Positions 26,669 through 37,900 of a stretch of DNA of 64,000 nucleotides are shown here, piece after piece (the first letter of the stretch is position 1; the number at the start of each line of letters is the position of its first letter). The stretch lies in the NCBI GenBank assembly GCA_037074765.1, contig JBAMDO010000018.1, positions 124,001 through 188,000 on the forward strand. The letters run 5' to 3'. Source of the stretch: Mansonella perstans. Lineage: Eukaryota > Nematoda > Chromadorea > Rhabditida > Onchocercidae. The translations under genes and the position numbers were made by a program. The notes beneath the pieces were generated by a model. The model worked only from the letters and a program-made list of their open reading frames with translations. It searched no databases and was not told the DNA's origin.

Positions 26669-27247
26669 CGTTATTAATAAAACAAACTAGATCGTTCTAG
26701 GTAGTTTTTAGTGGTTTTATCTTAAATTTCACACTAGTATCTTTCAATTTTTGAAGTCAAAACTCAAATTCATATACTATAGCATATTGCATATCATTTT
26801 TTACTTGAGAAATAACAATCCAATCAAATCTCATTTTTCTCTCTTTCTGTGTAAAATTTCATCATAATCTGTTGCAATTTCTTGAATATTATGTTTATAA
26901 AAAAAAAATTTTTTTTTGTTAGGTTTTTGCTTTCAATTGTATCATCTACGTATGTGCCAATAATAGAAATCATTTGTTAAATTTTAAAAAAAGATAAATT
27001 TTGGTGACAATTACATTTGTGCATTCTGTCATTCCGTCGTGCATTTCCTACTACTGCTTCTTCCGAAGTTTCTTCAGCAAATCAACTGCAAGAATACGCT
27101 CTTTTGCAATACAAGAATTTGCAAGGCTGTTAATTTGAAAAGATAATTGATAGTAAAAAAAAGTGTTGCAGCATAGGAGAAAGTACCATAATAGTATTTC
27201 GTGGTAAATATGTGATTAAATATGAATGGTTGAATGTCTTTTCAGTA
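26669..27247. promoter_or_regulatory. mrps-17/pop1 intergenic spacer with trans-splice acceptor
   Basis: 579 bp between the mrps-17 stop and the pop1 start. The mrps-17 AATAAA is at 26676-26681. A CTTTTCAG ending at 27245 sits two bases before the pop1 ATG and is a likely spliced-leader acceptor. The two genes could form an operon, but the spacing is larger than the classic 100 bp seen in C. elegans. Confidence 0.5.
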
Positions 27248-30200
27248 ATGGAGGAAAGTGAGGAAGATGATCGTTGTCCACGACCGCGTGGTGTTAACGT
27301 GGTACAAATGGTGAAAGAGCGGGTGAGACAAATTGCTGAACTAATTCAGGTTGGTTTTTCTGAAATCAATCCTAAGAAAAGTTTTAAGATGCATAATTGA
27401 ATTTATCAGATGGTATTCTATGAATTATTTAATAGGGTATTTTCGTATTTCTATTTGTTTGACAAAAAAATCAACTTGGGTCCATTTTCAAGGCCATCGA
27501 TAATCGGATGTTGGTATCTGGAGAGGTGACCAAAGGACCACGCACAGCAGTACAGCGTTTGCCGCGTCATATGCGTCGTCGTGCGATGTCCTATAACATC
27601 AAGCGTTTTCCACGTATGCAGCGTCGTTTTGCAATTTCAGCAATTGCAGTTTCAAAACATCGTCACAAACCACCTAGTCGTTTTTGGAGGAGACGGCCAA
27701 GGAACCTACTTTTGGTAATTTTTCTTCATATATTTGAAGGATGTTGGTCATAAGCTATTAGGTGAGTTTACTCTTATTCTATGCAGTAGTTTGTCTGTTG
27801 TTATGTTTCGGCATTCTTGAGTATTAATCTTTATTTTGCATAAACTATGGTCACATGGTCATTGGATGAGTTAGGTAAAGTTATAAATCACTGAAAGGAT
27901 ATAATAAGTGACTGATATAATAAGAATTTGATATGCGTGTGTGATAGAGTGAGTAAGAGCCCATGATGCGGTTTTTTGATTATCAATTCAAATCTTAATC
28001 TTCTTCAGTCATAAATGTCAGTTCAGAAATGCCTTCTATTATAGCACTGATAAAACTGATAACTGATAACTGACAATAGCACACTGATAATAGCGTTTTT
28101 CTTCTTCCTAGTCTAGTGATTAATTTGCAGATGTACATGAATCAATACACATTCACGAAACTAATAATGCCTAAAACATTGTATTTTCACTCAGTGAGCT
28201 CAGCTTGTTTCATTTTAAAAAGGATTTCTAATTATGCAATTTTTTTTGATTTTTTCATAATTATTGTAAATTTTAGAATTATATCAGACGCCAACGAAAG
28301 CATGTATGGCTTGAAACACATATATGGCATGCAAAACGTTTTCGTATGATTCAAAAATGGGGCTATCATTTACCATTCTGCAGTTATCTGCGGGCTTTCC
28401 GAGCATCGCATCGTGACGCAATGCGGCATTGTGTTGTTCGAGACGTTAGCTTCTTGCGTTGTTTTCAGGTAAATTCAAATTTTGTATCATTTCAGGAAGA
28501 CAAGGAAATAATTGTGATGTTGGTATACGTAGAACATATCTAAATAACTGTGTACTTTTCATTTGGTAAAGAGACAAGCAGTGTTTTTGTCTACTTTTTC
28601 TAGCTAAGGAGATTGAAGTTTATTCAGAATATGTCATAGTCATCAAAGATTAAACGGATATTGGTTCGGTTAATGAAAGCAGAAGTATGGCTTTTCAAAC
28701 ATTTTTAATAATTCAGTATTAGAATAATATGAACAGTAAACTTAATATAGTCTTATTTCTCTTAAAACTACAGTTATTTGACGATGATTTTCGATTTTCA
28801 GATAATTGGAACTAGTCAAGCAGCAATAATTGAGTTGTTGCATAAAATTTGTGCACCCGAAGTTGGCCCAACATTTGCATTCAAAGCTGCTTTAGATGGT
28901 CGTTTTGAGATGTCAGTTATGTTATATGAACCGGGCAAATATCCGCATGGTTTCATTGCACCTGCAAGATTTTTATGGAGTAAAGATAGGTAAGTTTTTA
29001 CATAGTCCATTTCTTACTATATTTGACAAATATTTTTATTAAAAGTAGCCTGGTACTAAAATTGCTGAAATTCTCTTCCAATAAATTTTTTAAGCATAAC
29101 AGATTGATTAGGTGCATTGCTTAAGGCGCATCGGTTGTTTTCCAAAATTTTCTCATGTGAGGTTTTTCAGAATTTAAGAGTTTTGGGAGATAGAATGAAT
29201 AAAAGTGGTGGATTTTTGATGAGCTGAACATTCGAATTAATAGTGTAATTTTAAATTTATCAATTTCACCCATCAAATTTAAAGTGAAATTGTTTTAAAT
29301 TTGGTGGAAATCCGAATTATATAATTTGTATTTCCAGGACTGATAAAAAGTACACGTTGGCTGTCTGGACACATCCGTCTTCCAGTAAAAATGTGTTATC
29401 GAAATTTACCGACCTACTAAAACTAGAAAAGCAGGATCAAGCAGTAGATGTTGGAGGAATTGTTGGAATACCACGCAGTATTGATGAATGGAGGCTGCGT
29501 AATTTGCAAATAAAAACGGATATTTATGTAAATGATGAAGGTCTAAAGGTACAGCATTTTAGTTTTTTTTATTAACAATTTTACTTTTCTCTTTTCATGT
29601 CTCTGTCTCTCTTTCTATATATATAACAGTTAATTAATGAGGGATTATTGATCGCTAAATCTCGTTAGATTTAAGGGTTGAGGATTTTGGCAACACCGTT
29701 AGTTATTTGGAAATCTGTGGGGTGTTCACCTCTTATATTATGGTGGTTTTTATAAAATTAAGTTAAGTTATCTCTAAATTATCTTTCGATCATAATTCTA
29801 TTTCCCAACCATATTTTATTTTTTAAAAACATAGAACTCTCCTATTTATTTTTTGAATGACAATAGATGGATAATTGGCTTGGTTTTCATATTTGACTGT
29901 ATAGTCATGGAATTTACTTATGTAATTTGAATTTTATTTTTGAATTTTTTTTTTGTAATTTGAATTTTATGTGCTAAGAAAATGTTTTAAATGAGTTGTT
30001 TTTCAGCTGATGGATTTAAGTGATCAGCTGGTTCGATTTAGGTTATATGGACCTAAATCATTTGAAATACTACGTGAAGTTCTTGCTGTTGTGGGAGAAA
30101 ATGATCTTATGAATTCATGGATGAAAGAATTCTTGTTAGTTTTTACCATTCTTAGTATTCAATTAAAATGAGAAATAATCATTGCTGCCTGAGATGTTCT

Positions 30201-33200
30201 CTAGAATCTAGAATCTCGTTTGATGTTATGTCCTTAGTACCTTCCGATTTAGGCCTTAAAAAATCATGGTAGAGTTCCAATTTATTAGGATCTGCAATGT
30301 TATTCACATATGATGCCATTTTAATGTTCAAAATATGCAAAGTTAAAACAAATAAAGAGTGGGAATTGTATATTTTTATCAGTTTCAGATTAAGTAACCA
30401 GTGCTGGAGAAATGAATGCAGCAAGCATGGTCCCGGTGAATTTTCCGATGGTACTGTTTTTAGTTTACTTGTGGAAGATCCTAGATTAAGTCGACCGTTA
30501 AGGAAGACAAAACCAACTGAAACTAATTATTCAGCAAAATCGTTGAACTTAGACAGTTTGCCACTTCCACTGGAACACTTTTGGAACTCCGAAATTCGAA
30601 AAAAGGTTTGAATTTGATGTTGACTTTATATTAATTAATCTTATACTGCTAAATGAAAGTAGATGATTACAAATAGATTAAAATGTTTTCATTCTTAAAA
30701 AACTCAAGCAGTTATAGGTTAAATAAGATTTGATTTAAAGCTACCACATGATATTTTATATTGAGTATACATTTAAGCATCATTCAGTATAAAAATATAT
30801 TGCTGTATAATATGTTCGATTTGTTGAATTTTATTCTAGGCTCTTGAAAAAAAACTGACAGAAACAGATTTGCAAAAAAAGCGAAATGCACAGCTACAAC
30901 CAGTGAAAACATCTGAAGCCAAGGTTTTGTTTACAGTTTTTTGCACAACTAGCCATCTCTGTGGCTTTAGACTTGAAATGAATAATTATATAAGTTAGGC
31001 ATAATTAATAACTTTGTTATCTATCAATTCTCCAATTCTAACTATTGCTTGGGCTATGAGAATTACAGCATTTAAAAAGTAAAGGACAATCACTCTTGAT
31101 TTTTTTCTTCATTCCTCATAATTTTTATACATATTGTGTCTCAATTCATCCTGGTTTTTATTTTTTCTTCAGATACCGATACTCTTGATAATTCGGAACA
31201 CGGGTGCAGGGACAACAAGTCCATTCAATGGTTTGGATCTCATAACACCATCCGGATTTGGTAAATTTAATTCTCGTCTTTGTTTTTCTTTATTTTCAAT
31301 ATTTTTATTAAAATTTTTGAATTGCCTTTAATCGACTTCCTATATCTCTTAAAAGGCTCGGAATTTTGGGTTGCTCTACAATATGGTACTGCAAAGAGTA
31401 TTGGATTGAAGGACCAAAAGTTCCTTGAACTGGAATCAAGCCATTTTAATTTTCCTGCTGATGTCCCAGATTGTGATGCCGGTCTTAATGAATTCAAAGA
31501 AGAATACATTAATCTGCAGGTCATTTTTATGAAATATTTAATTAATCTTTCGTTGTTGGAAAAGCATTGCAAAAGTATATTCGTTTTTTGCTGAATGTTT
31601 ATTTTCACTATTCGTAAATGGAACGCTTATTTAAGCCAGTAGAAAAATTTGTTTTTGTTTTGCAAGTTTCCAGAAATTTTTAGCTGCGCTAATATGATAT
31701 ATGATTCGTCTCTAATATTACAGTTGCAAGATACTGATAAAAATAATGTACTGATCATAAAACAGTGTTCTATATTAGGCGATTTCCAGGAAAAATACAT
31801 ACGACGACCGCATAATCGTCGAGTGAAGTATTGGAGCAGCCTATCGATCAAATATCCCTTCACATTTCAGTTTTCTGAGTTATCTCATGATTGGCTTGAG
31901 GATTCAGGCGCTAAAAATGCTGCATATGTTATACGTGACCGCAAAATGTTACTAATTATTGAGAAATGGTTGGTTGGGAGAGGACCAATGCCAGAAGGTT
32001 ATTTCTTGACAATTCATTTAAATTGCTACAATTTTAATGATTTTGGAATCGACTCAGTTAAAATTCTGGGAATTAATTTGGAAAGAAAAACTTGAACAAC
32101 TTATTCGAATACAAAATAATCAGCCCAAGATAATTTCTCCAATTTCAGAATCCATTATGAATTCTGCTGCATTAGTACCCATATCTCTTAGATCAACAAC
32201 AGTAGGTCGTCCACAGCGGTTTGCATTGATATGTGCGCCAGCTGATGAAGATTTTATTACTATTGCAAAACTATCAAAGGGCAAAGATTCGGTAAAGATC
32301 ACTGAACAACCACGGGCGACTACTTCAAAATCAGTGTTTGGTAATGAGGAAAACGGAAAATATCAGGAGAATGAGGTATTTAGCGATTTATTGTCTTAAA
32401 TGAAAAATTTGTTCTTCGAATTTTAATGCATCATAAGATTACTTTGAGTCATAAGCAGTTAAATACATTCAAATTTATTTCCGAAACATTCATATTTATG
32501 TATTTTAGATCGGACTGGAGGATTTTATTTCGTTAGATGTTACAGCAACTGAAAAACATGTATCGCTGAATTCACTTTTTCCTGATAAAGAAATGTTACG
32601 GTAAGTCTTGAGAAGTCACGATATTAAACTTTAATTTTTTCGTAAAATTTTTTCATTATTTATTTCTCTCTTTTATCTCTGACTTTATTTGCTATCCGCT
32701 TTTTATCAAGCGACGATTTTTCTACAAGTTCCACTTCAATTTTTGTCTTAAATTTTATACTTCAGTATAAAATTTAAGACAAAAATTATAAATATAAAAT
32801 TAAAAAATTTATAAAAATTATAAATATAAAATCTTAAATTTTATACAAAATTTCATCGTATCATTATACGATGAAATTTTGTATTTTTGGTAGACGCATT
32901 GTGTCATCTTGTTATGAATCATTATTTTGTCATTGAAAAAGGACGATAAGAAAACAAATTCTTTGAAATCAAATATTGAATTATACATACAGGAAACGAA
33001 AAATGAAAGAGAAAAAGAAAGAGAAAAGAGAAAAGGCAAAAAAAGCCAAACGATTGAAAAGAAATTCGGAAAGCAATCCACAGATGTCCACCTCTAAACA
33101 GCTAACAAATGGTACAGAAGAATTGGAAAAGGAAGAAATTGGACTCGTAAAATATAATACTAGTTGCTCTAGGTAAGCTACTGCAATGTTAAGAGATATT

Positions 33201-33627
33201 CGAGTTTGTTAATCATTACCACTTAGTTGTTTTGGAATAATATTTAACCCGAGTAATCATGTATTTCACGTTCTTATCCTCAATAATCTTTTTCTTGCAA
33301 AATTATCCCATATCCTAGTTTTATATTGAAACCGGACAACATTGTTCACGAACATTTTTTAATTTTGTACTGAAGTATATTTTTCATAATATATATAAAG
33401 AAATTTAAAATGAAAAAACAAATGAATGCTCTATTTGCAGACCTATTATTGGCAGGATCGTACGTGGTGATTATTCATTCGTACATGGAAAAGGCTTTGC
33501 TATTGGATATTGTTGTTTGCCGGCTTTGAAACAACTTAATCATGGTGTTGTGTTGTTCCGGAATATTACATCCAGGTGCTATCATTCAGCTCGAATTACT
33601 ATCCTTAAAAGTCAACCGGACTTGTAA
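27248..33627 (+). CDS. POP1: POP1, largest protein subunit of RNase P/MRP
   Basis: Fifteen exons: 27248-27349, 27493-27714, 28277-28468, 28802-28989, 29338-29548, 30007-30134, 30389-30605, 30840-30923, 31173-31260, 31356-31519, 31790-31972 (or 31997), 32058 (or 32086)-32375, 32509-32600, 32993-33172, 33441-33627; about 851 residues. N-terminal POP1 domain: RLPRHMRRRAMSYNIKR and VWLETHIWHAKRFRM, both family signatures. Middle: GPKSFEILREVLAV and HGPGEFSDGTVFSLL. POPLD domain: FWVALQYGTAKSIGLKDQ. C-terminus: a lysine-rich basic stretch (KRKMKEKKKEKREK) and GRIVRGDYSFVHGKGFAIGY, the terminal domain seen in POP1. The protein scaffolds the RNA in the nuclear and nucleolar enzymes that process tRNA 5' ends and pre-rRNA. 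All junctions keep phase except 11/12, where two models are possible. AATAAA at 33704-33709. Confidence 0.93.
32738..32884. repeat. Two perfect hairpins in POP1 intron 13
   Basis: Hairpin 1: arms 32738-32760 and 32765-32787, 23 bp perfect, 4-base loop. Hairpin 2: arms 32843-32861 and 32866-32884, 19 bp perfect, 4-base loop. The TCTTAAATTTTATA core of the first also recurs at about 32832. Sequence between them is AT-rich with duplicated TATAAATATAAAAT. Confidence 0.9.
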
Positions 33628-33993
33628 TTTAAATTTGGATTAAAAAATTTACCGATTTAATTAAAATTTTGGTTTGTATAGGATATATTTCATTGCATTT
33701 TTGAATAAAATATAAAGCATTGTACTTGATTCTGACAAAAAGAAAATGAAACTTTATACTTTTGAATAAATATGCATTTGTGGGAAGAAAAAGATTTGAA
33801 TGACCTCTGTAATAATTATTGTTTCGGCATTGTTTTTTTTTTTTATTTTTATTTTTGTTTTTGTTGTTATCATGATTGCTCAAATGAGAAAAAATAAAAA
33901 AATACCCATTTGTGATAACAGTCCTATCAGTTTATTAATTAAATCATAGTTGGATGATTTATTTATGCAGAAGTATAAATAAATTTTGTTTAG

Positions 33994-34118
33994 ATCATCG
34001 CTATTGCTTTTTATAGTGATTAATATGTAGGATGCGGGATTGAATAGGTTGCAACGAAAACGTTGTAAGTCAAAGTATGCATAACTATTTGACCACTATA
34101 AAAAGCAATATCGATGAT
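33994..34118. mobile_element. Candidate 125-bp MITE-like element with 25-bp terminal inverted repeats
   Basis: Left end 33994-34018 and right end 34094-34118 are inverted copies of each other with one mismatch in 25. The 75-bp interior has no coding capacity. I could not see a clear target-site duplication, so the mobile-element label is inference; it could also be a hairpin-forming non-coding element. Confidence 0.5.
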
Positions 34119-34704
34119 GTAAATAAGAATTATTCATATTTAAAAACATCACTTCTAAATGGATCAAAGGAGGATAATAGTAGTAGTTGGAATAATTCAT
34201 TTAACATCTAAGTTGACATTATTCACTTTATTTTCTACAAAATTTCTTTAAATCAATCCTATTACTTTTTATAATATGAAAGTGCTTTTTCATTTACTGA
34301 ACTAAACTATCTCATTTGATAACATTTTTAGAACTATTTTTAAAAAAAGTGCAGAAAATTGATTTCTTCACTTGTTGAATTTTCTTCACTTACATTTCTT
34401 CATTTACGTCAACCTATTTGAGCAATATTGGTCATTTTATCTTTTTGAATTAATGGCAAATAGCTGTCACAAAATTAAATAAAATGCTAAAAATGATCCG
34501 TAATGTTTGATATATCTTGGAATTTAAAAGATAAATTTTGTTACGTTAACTTACTATCAACTTGCGAAATTGAAAAATCAACCAGCAATTATTCCCGCAC
34601 ATCCCGCTACTTTCCATTTCCATTTCACTTCACCTAAAGTAATAGCACTTCCCGGTTACGGGATCATAGGACATAGCACATAGCACAAGAGCCGGTCATC
34701 GAGA

Positions 34705-34760
34705 GGTCAATGCTTCTTCTAGACTCGAGAGTGGTCAACGCTTCTTCTAGACTCGAGAGT
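34705..34760. repeat. 28-bp tandem duplication in GC-richer upstream patch
   Basis: Two copies of a 28-base unit beginning GGTCAAYGCTTCTTCTAG, one difference between them, about 170 bp upstream of the linkin start codon. Confidence 0.9.
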
Positions 34761-34929
34761 GACCTTGTTTCTAGAGTCAGTATTCGGCGGTTCGGCCCCC
34801 GCTAGGCAATGATTATTTACTTGAACATGTAATGTTGTGAGAAAGCGGTGTGAGTTGGCTTTGAAATAGGCTTAGAAGAGTCTGATGACATTTATATGTC
34901 ACCAAAATGTAAGATTGATATTTCAGGTA

Positions 34930-37900
34930 ATGCAGTGGTTTTTTGGAAAATATCCATGGATTATACCACCACCATCATTTATTCTTTGTATTATTATGCA
35001 TGCTATATATGTTAATGGAAAATTGAAAGGTCGTGTTTGTGCATATGGTGATATTAACCGTGACTTATATACTGATATTATAATTCAGGATCATGATCGA
35101 TTGAAGATCTATTTTCAGGTTTAATTTTTGTTTTTCTTTTTTTTCTTTTTTGAATTTGTTTTTAACAACAATAAAAGTAACAATTATTTTTGTTTCATAC
35201 TTCATACTACTTTATTTTACATCATTCTTACTTTCAATTTTAATTCACTTCATTTAATCTAATTTTCTTTCTTACTGTTCTAAACTTTCAACAATTTCTG
35301 TTTCATTTTATCTCCATTTTAATTCTAATTTTTCTTCACTTTTTCTTATATCTCTTGCTTCCCACTGAAATCTTACATTGCTCTTACTTTCCTTTTTCAT
35401 CCTACTTTCATTTTAATTTGTTTTTAGCTCAGCCTAATTTTTTTACTTTTTTTCCTTATATCTCTTACTTCTCAGTGGTTTTTTTTTTTTTTTTTTTTTT
35501 ATCTTTGTCTGAAGCAATATTGCTTATCATTATTATCAATCTGTTATCTTTTAATGATAAATCATTTCTAAAATACTCTTTGCTTTTTTTTTGAGATGCT
35601 AATAATGGATAGATTGGAAATGTTAGCGTTAAAGGGAGAGAGAGAGACGAGACATATAATCATACTAACTTTTATAGCTATGATAAATATTTACTTTTTA
35701 TATTCAATATTTTTTCAATTTTTATGCCAAATCTTTTTTCTGTCTCTCTCTTTCTCTTTCTCTCCCTCTCCGTGTTTATCTCTGCGTATTATTATAAAAT
35801 GTGTTGTAGAATGAAAATGGTGAATTTCTCGAATCAGGACAAAATATTTATCTTCGCTTATCACAGGCTGTTTCATGTGCAGTTGGTGATTTCAATGGTG
35901 ATTCAGTACCCGATATATTGGTTTCGAGAAAAAATGTTCGTTATAAATGTGAAATAAAATTTAGAATAGATACAATAAGTTATTAAATAATATTTTCGTT
36001 AATTTTTATTGCTTTGAAGTGTTCACTTAATCTTCCAAAAACAACAACTCTACAGTATTTGTAAATGTTTAATTACTTTGATATAAAAAGAAAAAGTTAA
36101 TATCTAATTTCGAAAATGCTATTTACTTCTCATATATTGCTTAATATCTAATGAATTTTGAAGTTTAAGTTATATTGAGCAACGAGTAAATCATTTGCTT
36201 TTTTTTTAGCCTCATGATGGAAAAAGTTATGAAACGACCGTGTACATATCTTCGTATAATGCTTACAAACCAGTTTATCTCGAAGGAAACTTTTTAGATG
36301 AATTAGCTGTGATGGATGTTAACGGTGATGGTATTAGTGATGTTGTGGGATTTTTGAGTAACAATTCATTATACTGCCAGCTGGGTTCACCCAAAGAGAA
36401 TTTTTCATCCTGTGAACATTTTTTCAAGTAAGTCATTCAACTAAGAACGACTGTTTTTTGGAGAAATTTTTTCCTTTCGTATTTCGTTTTTTGCATCTAT
36501 TTTACCTGTAATATTTAGTAAAGCTTTACGACCATATATTTTTCTGCTTTTCTAGGAAAAGGAAATAGTTTGTTTCCACATTTTCTTACACTCTTTTTGA
36601 ATTATGGTTAATTACAGCATGTCTGGTAATGCATCCGATATTGTTCCATATGAGCGATTTTTACATTCCTTTGTCGATATAAACGGTGATTTGAGTGCTG
36701 AAATAATATTTGGTACCAAAGTTGACGATCGCTTAAAAATGCAAGCATGGCGAAGAATATCAAAGTATTGTTTTAAATTCAAAGCATTGATTTCATTAAA
36801 TTTGTTGGAATTCTGCAATGAGCTCTACTAATTTAGTTCCTTTATCAAATTTACCAAACAGTAAATTTGTTAAAAGTTTTGAATGCTTTCACTTGGAATA
36901 ATTAACAGGTTAGTTTTTTCAAATTCTAGGAAAATAAATTTTATTTTTTTAAAAATAAACATTATTGCTGCTTTGTTATTTTTTATTACGTATTATGACA
37001 AAACAAAAAATAAAAAATGATTTTGTGTAATGCGGTAGGCAAAAATTATTGTCTATGAGATATGTGCGATAGCATGCACGCATGTAAAGCTACACTTATT
37101 GAAGCATTTCTTGCAGATCGTATTTTAGCAAATTTTCAGGTCATTTTAGTTATTCTAGCTTTTTCAAATTATTCTGTTTTTGGTTTTCTTGCAGCAAATA
37201 ATTAGAAGGATATTTAGGGAGTTATTTTATTGGTTTTTTCAGAGTTTATAATTTACTGTTTTTTTTTGACTTTTTTTTGGTATCTGGTATCATTTGTTTA
37301 GCGAACTGTGGGAGTTAGACAACGCGCTCATTGCTGATTTACCGGCCGAATCATGTACTACCAATTACTCTGGTGCTGTATTATTTGCCGATTTTGATGC
37401 CGATGGAATTGTGGATATTGGTTTACCATGCTGTGCTGATGTAGCGTGTCGAAAAGTAGCAGTAATCAATATGTGGAATCATCACATTGGTGCATGGCAA
37501 GATTTCCATATTACTGGTCTTGAGGTGAAAGAAACGCTTTTTGTTATTTTGTTCGATATATTTTTCTGTGAAGACAATGAATGCTGATATTAGTACTAAT
37601 TATTTTTTTGTACGAAATAATCTTAAGTCACACTTTTTTGTCTTTACTGAATTGTTTTCAAAAAAAAAAAAGAATTAAAAGATTTTAAATCAAAAGAATT
37701 TTGTGTACTCCTTATCTCCTTTTTTAAAAATCCATCGTTGTTTACAGATTGATATAATTTTGATATCTCAATTTTTAAGTCTTAAATTTTCTATAGATTG
37801 TTGCCAAGCATTGGAAAGTTTTCTTCATAGTTATAAATATGAGAGCTAAGAAAAACTTTACATTTCGCAGAAGTCATTACACGGAAAGAGAAGGATATAT

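Larger units (their letters stand above)
33628..34929. other. Intergenic region pop1 to linkin gene
   Basis: Contains the pop1 3' UTR, a 125-bp element with terminal inverted repeats (33994-34118), and a GC-richer patch (about 34590-34810) with a 28-bp tandem duplication. A TATTTCAG ending at 34926 lies three bases before the linkin ATG and is a likely trans-splice acceptor. Confidence 0.6.

Noticed and set aside
26669..27247. Confirmed mrps-17/pop1 operon
   Set aside because: Same strand and an acceptor are present, but the 579-bp gap is not diagnostic; left as a possibility only.
35355..35594. Phe/Leu-rich open frame in linkin intron 1
   Set aside because: Pyrimidine-rich intronic sequence with a long T-run; no domain.
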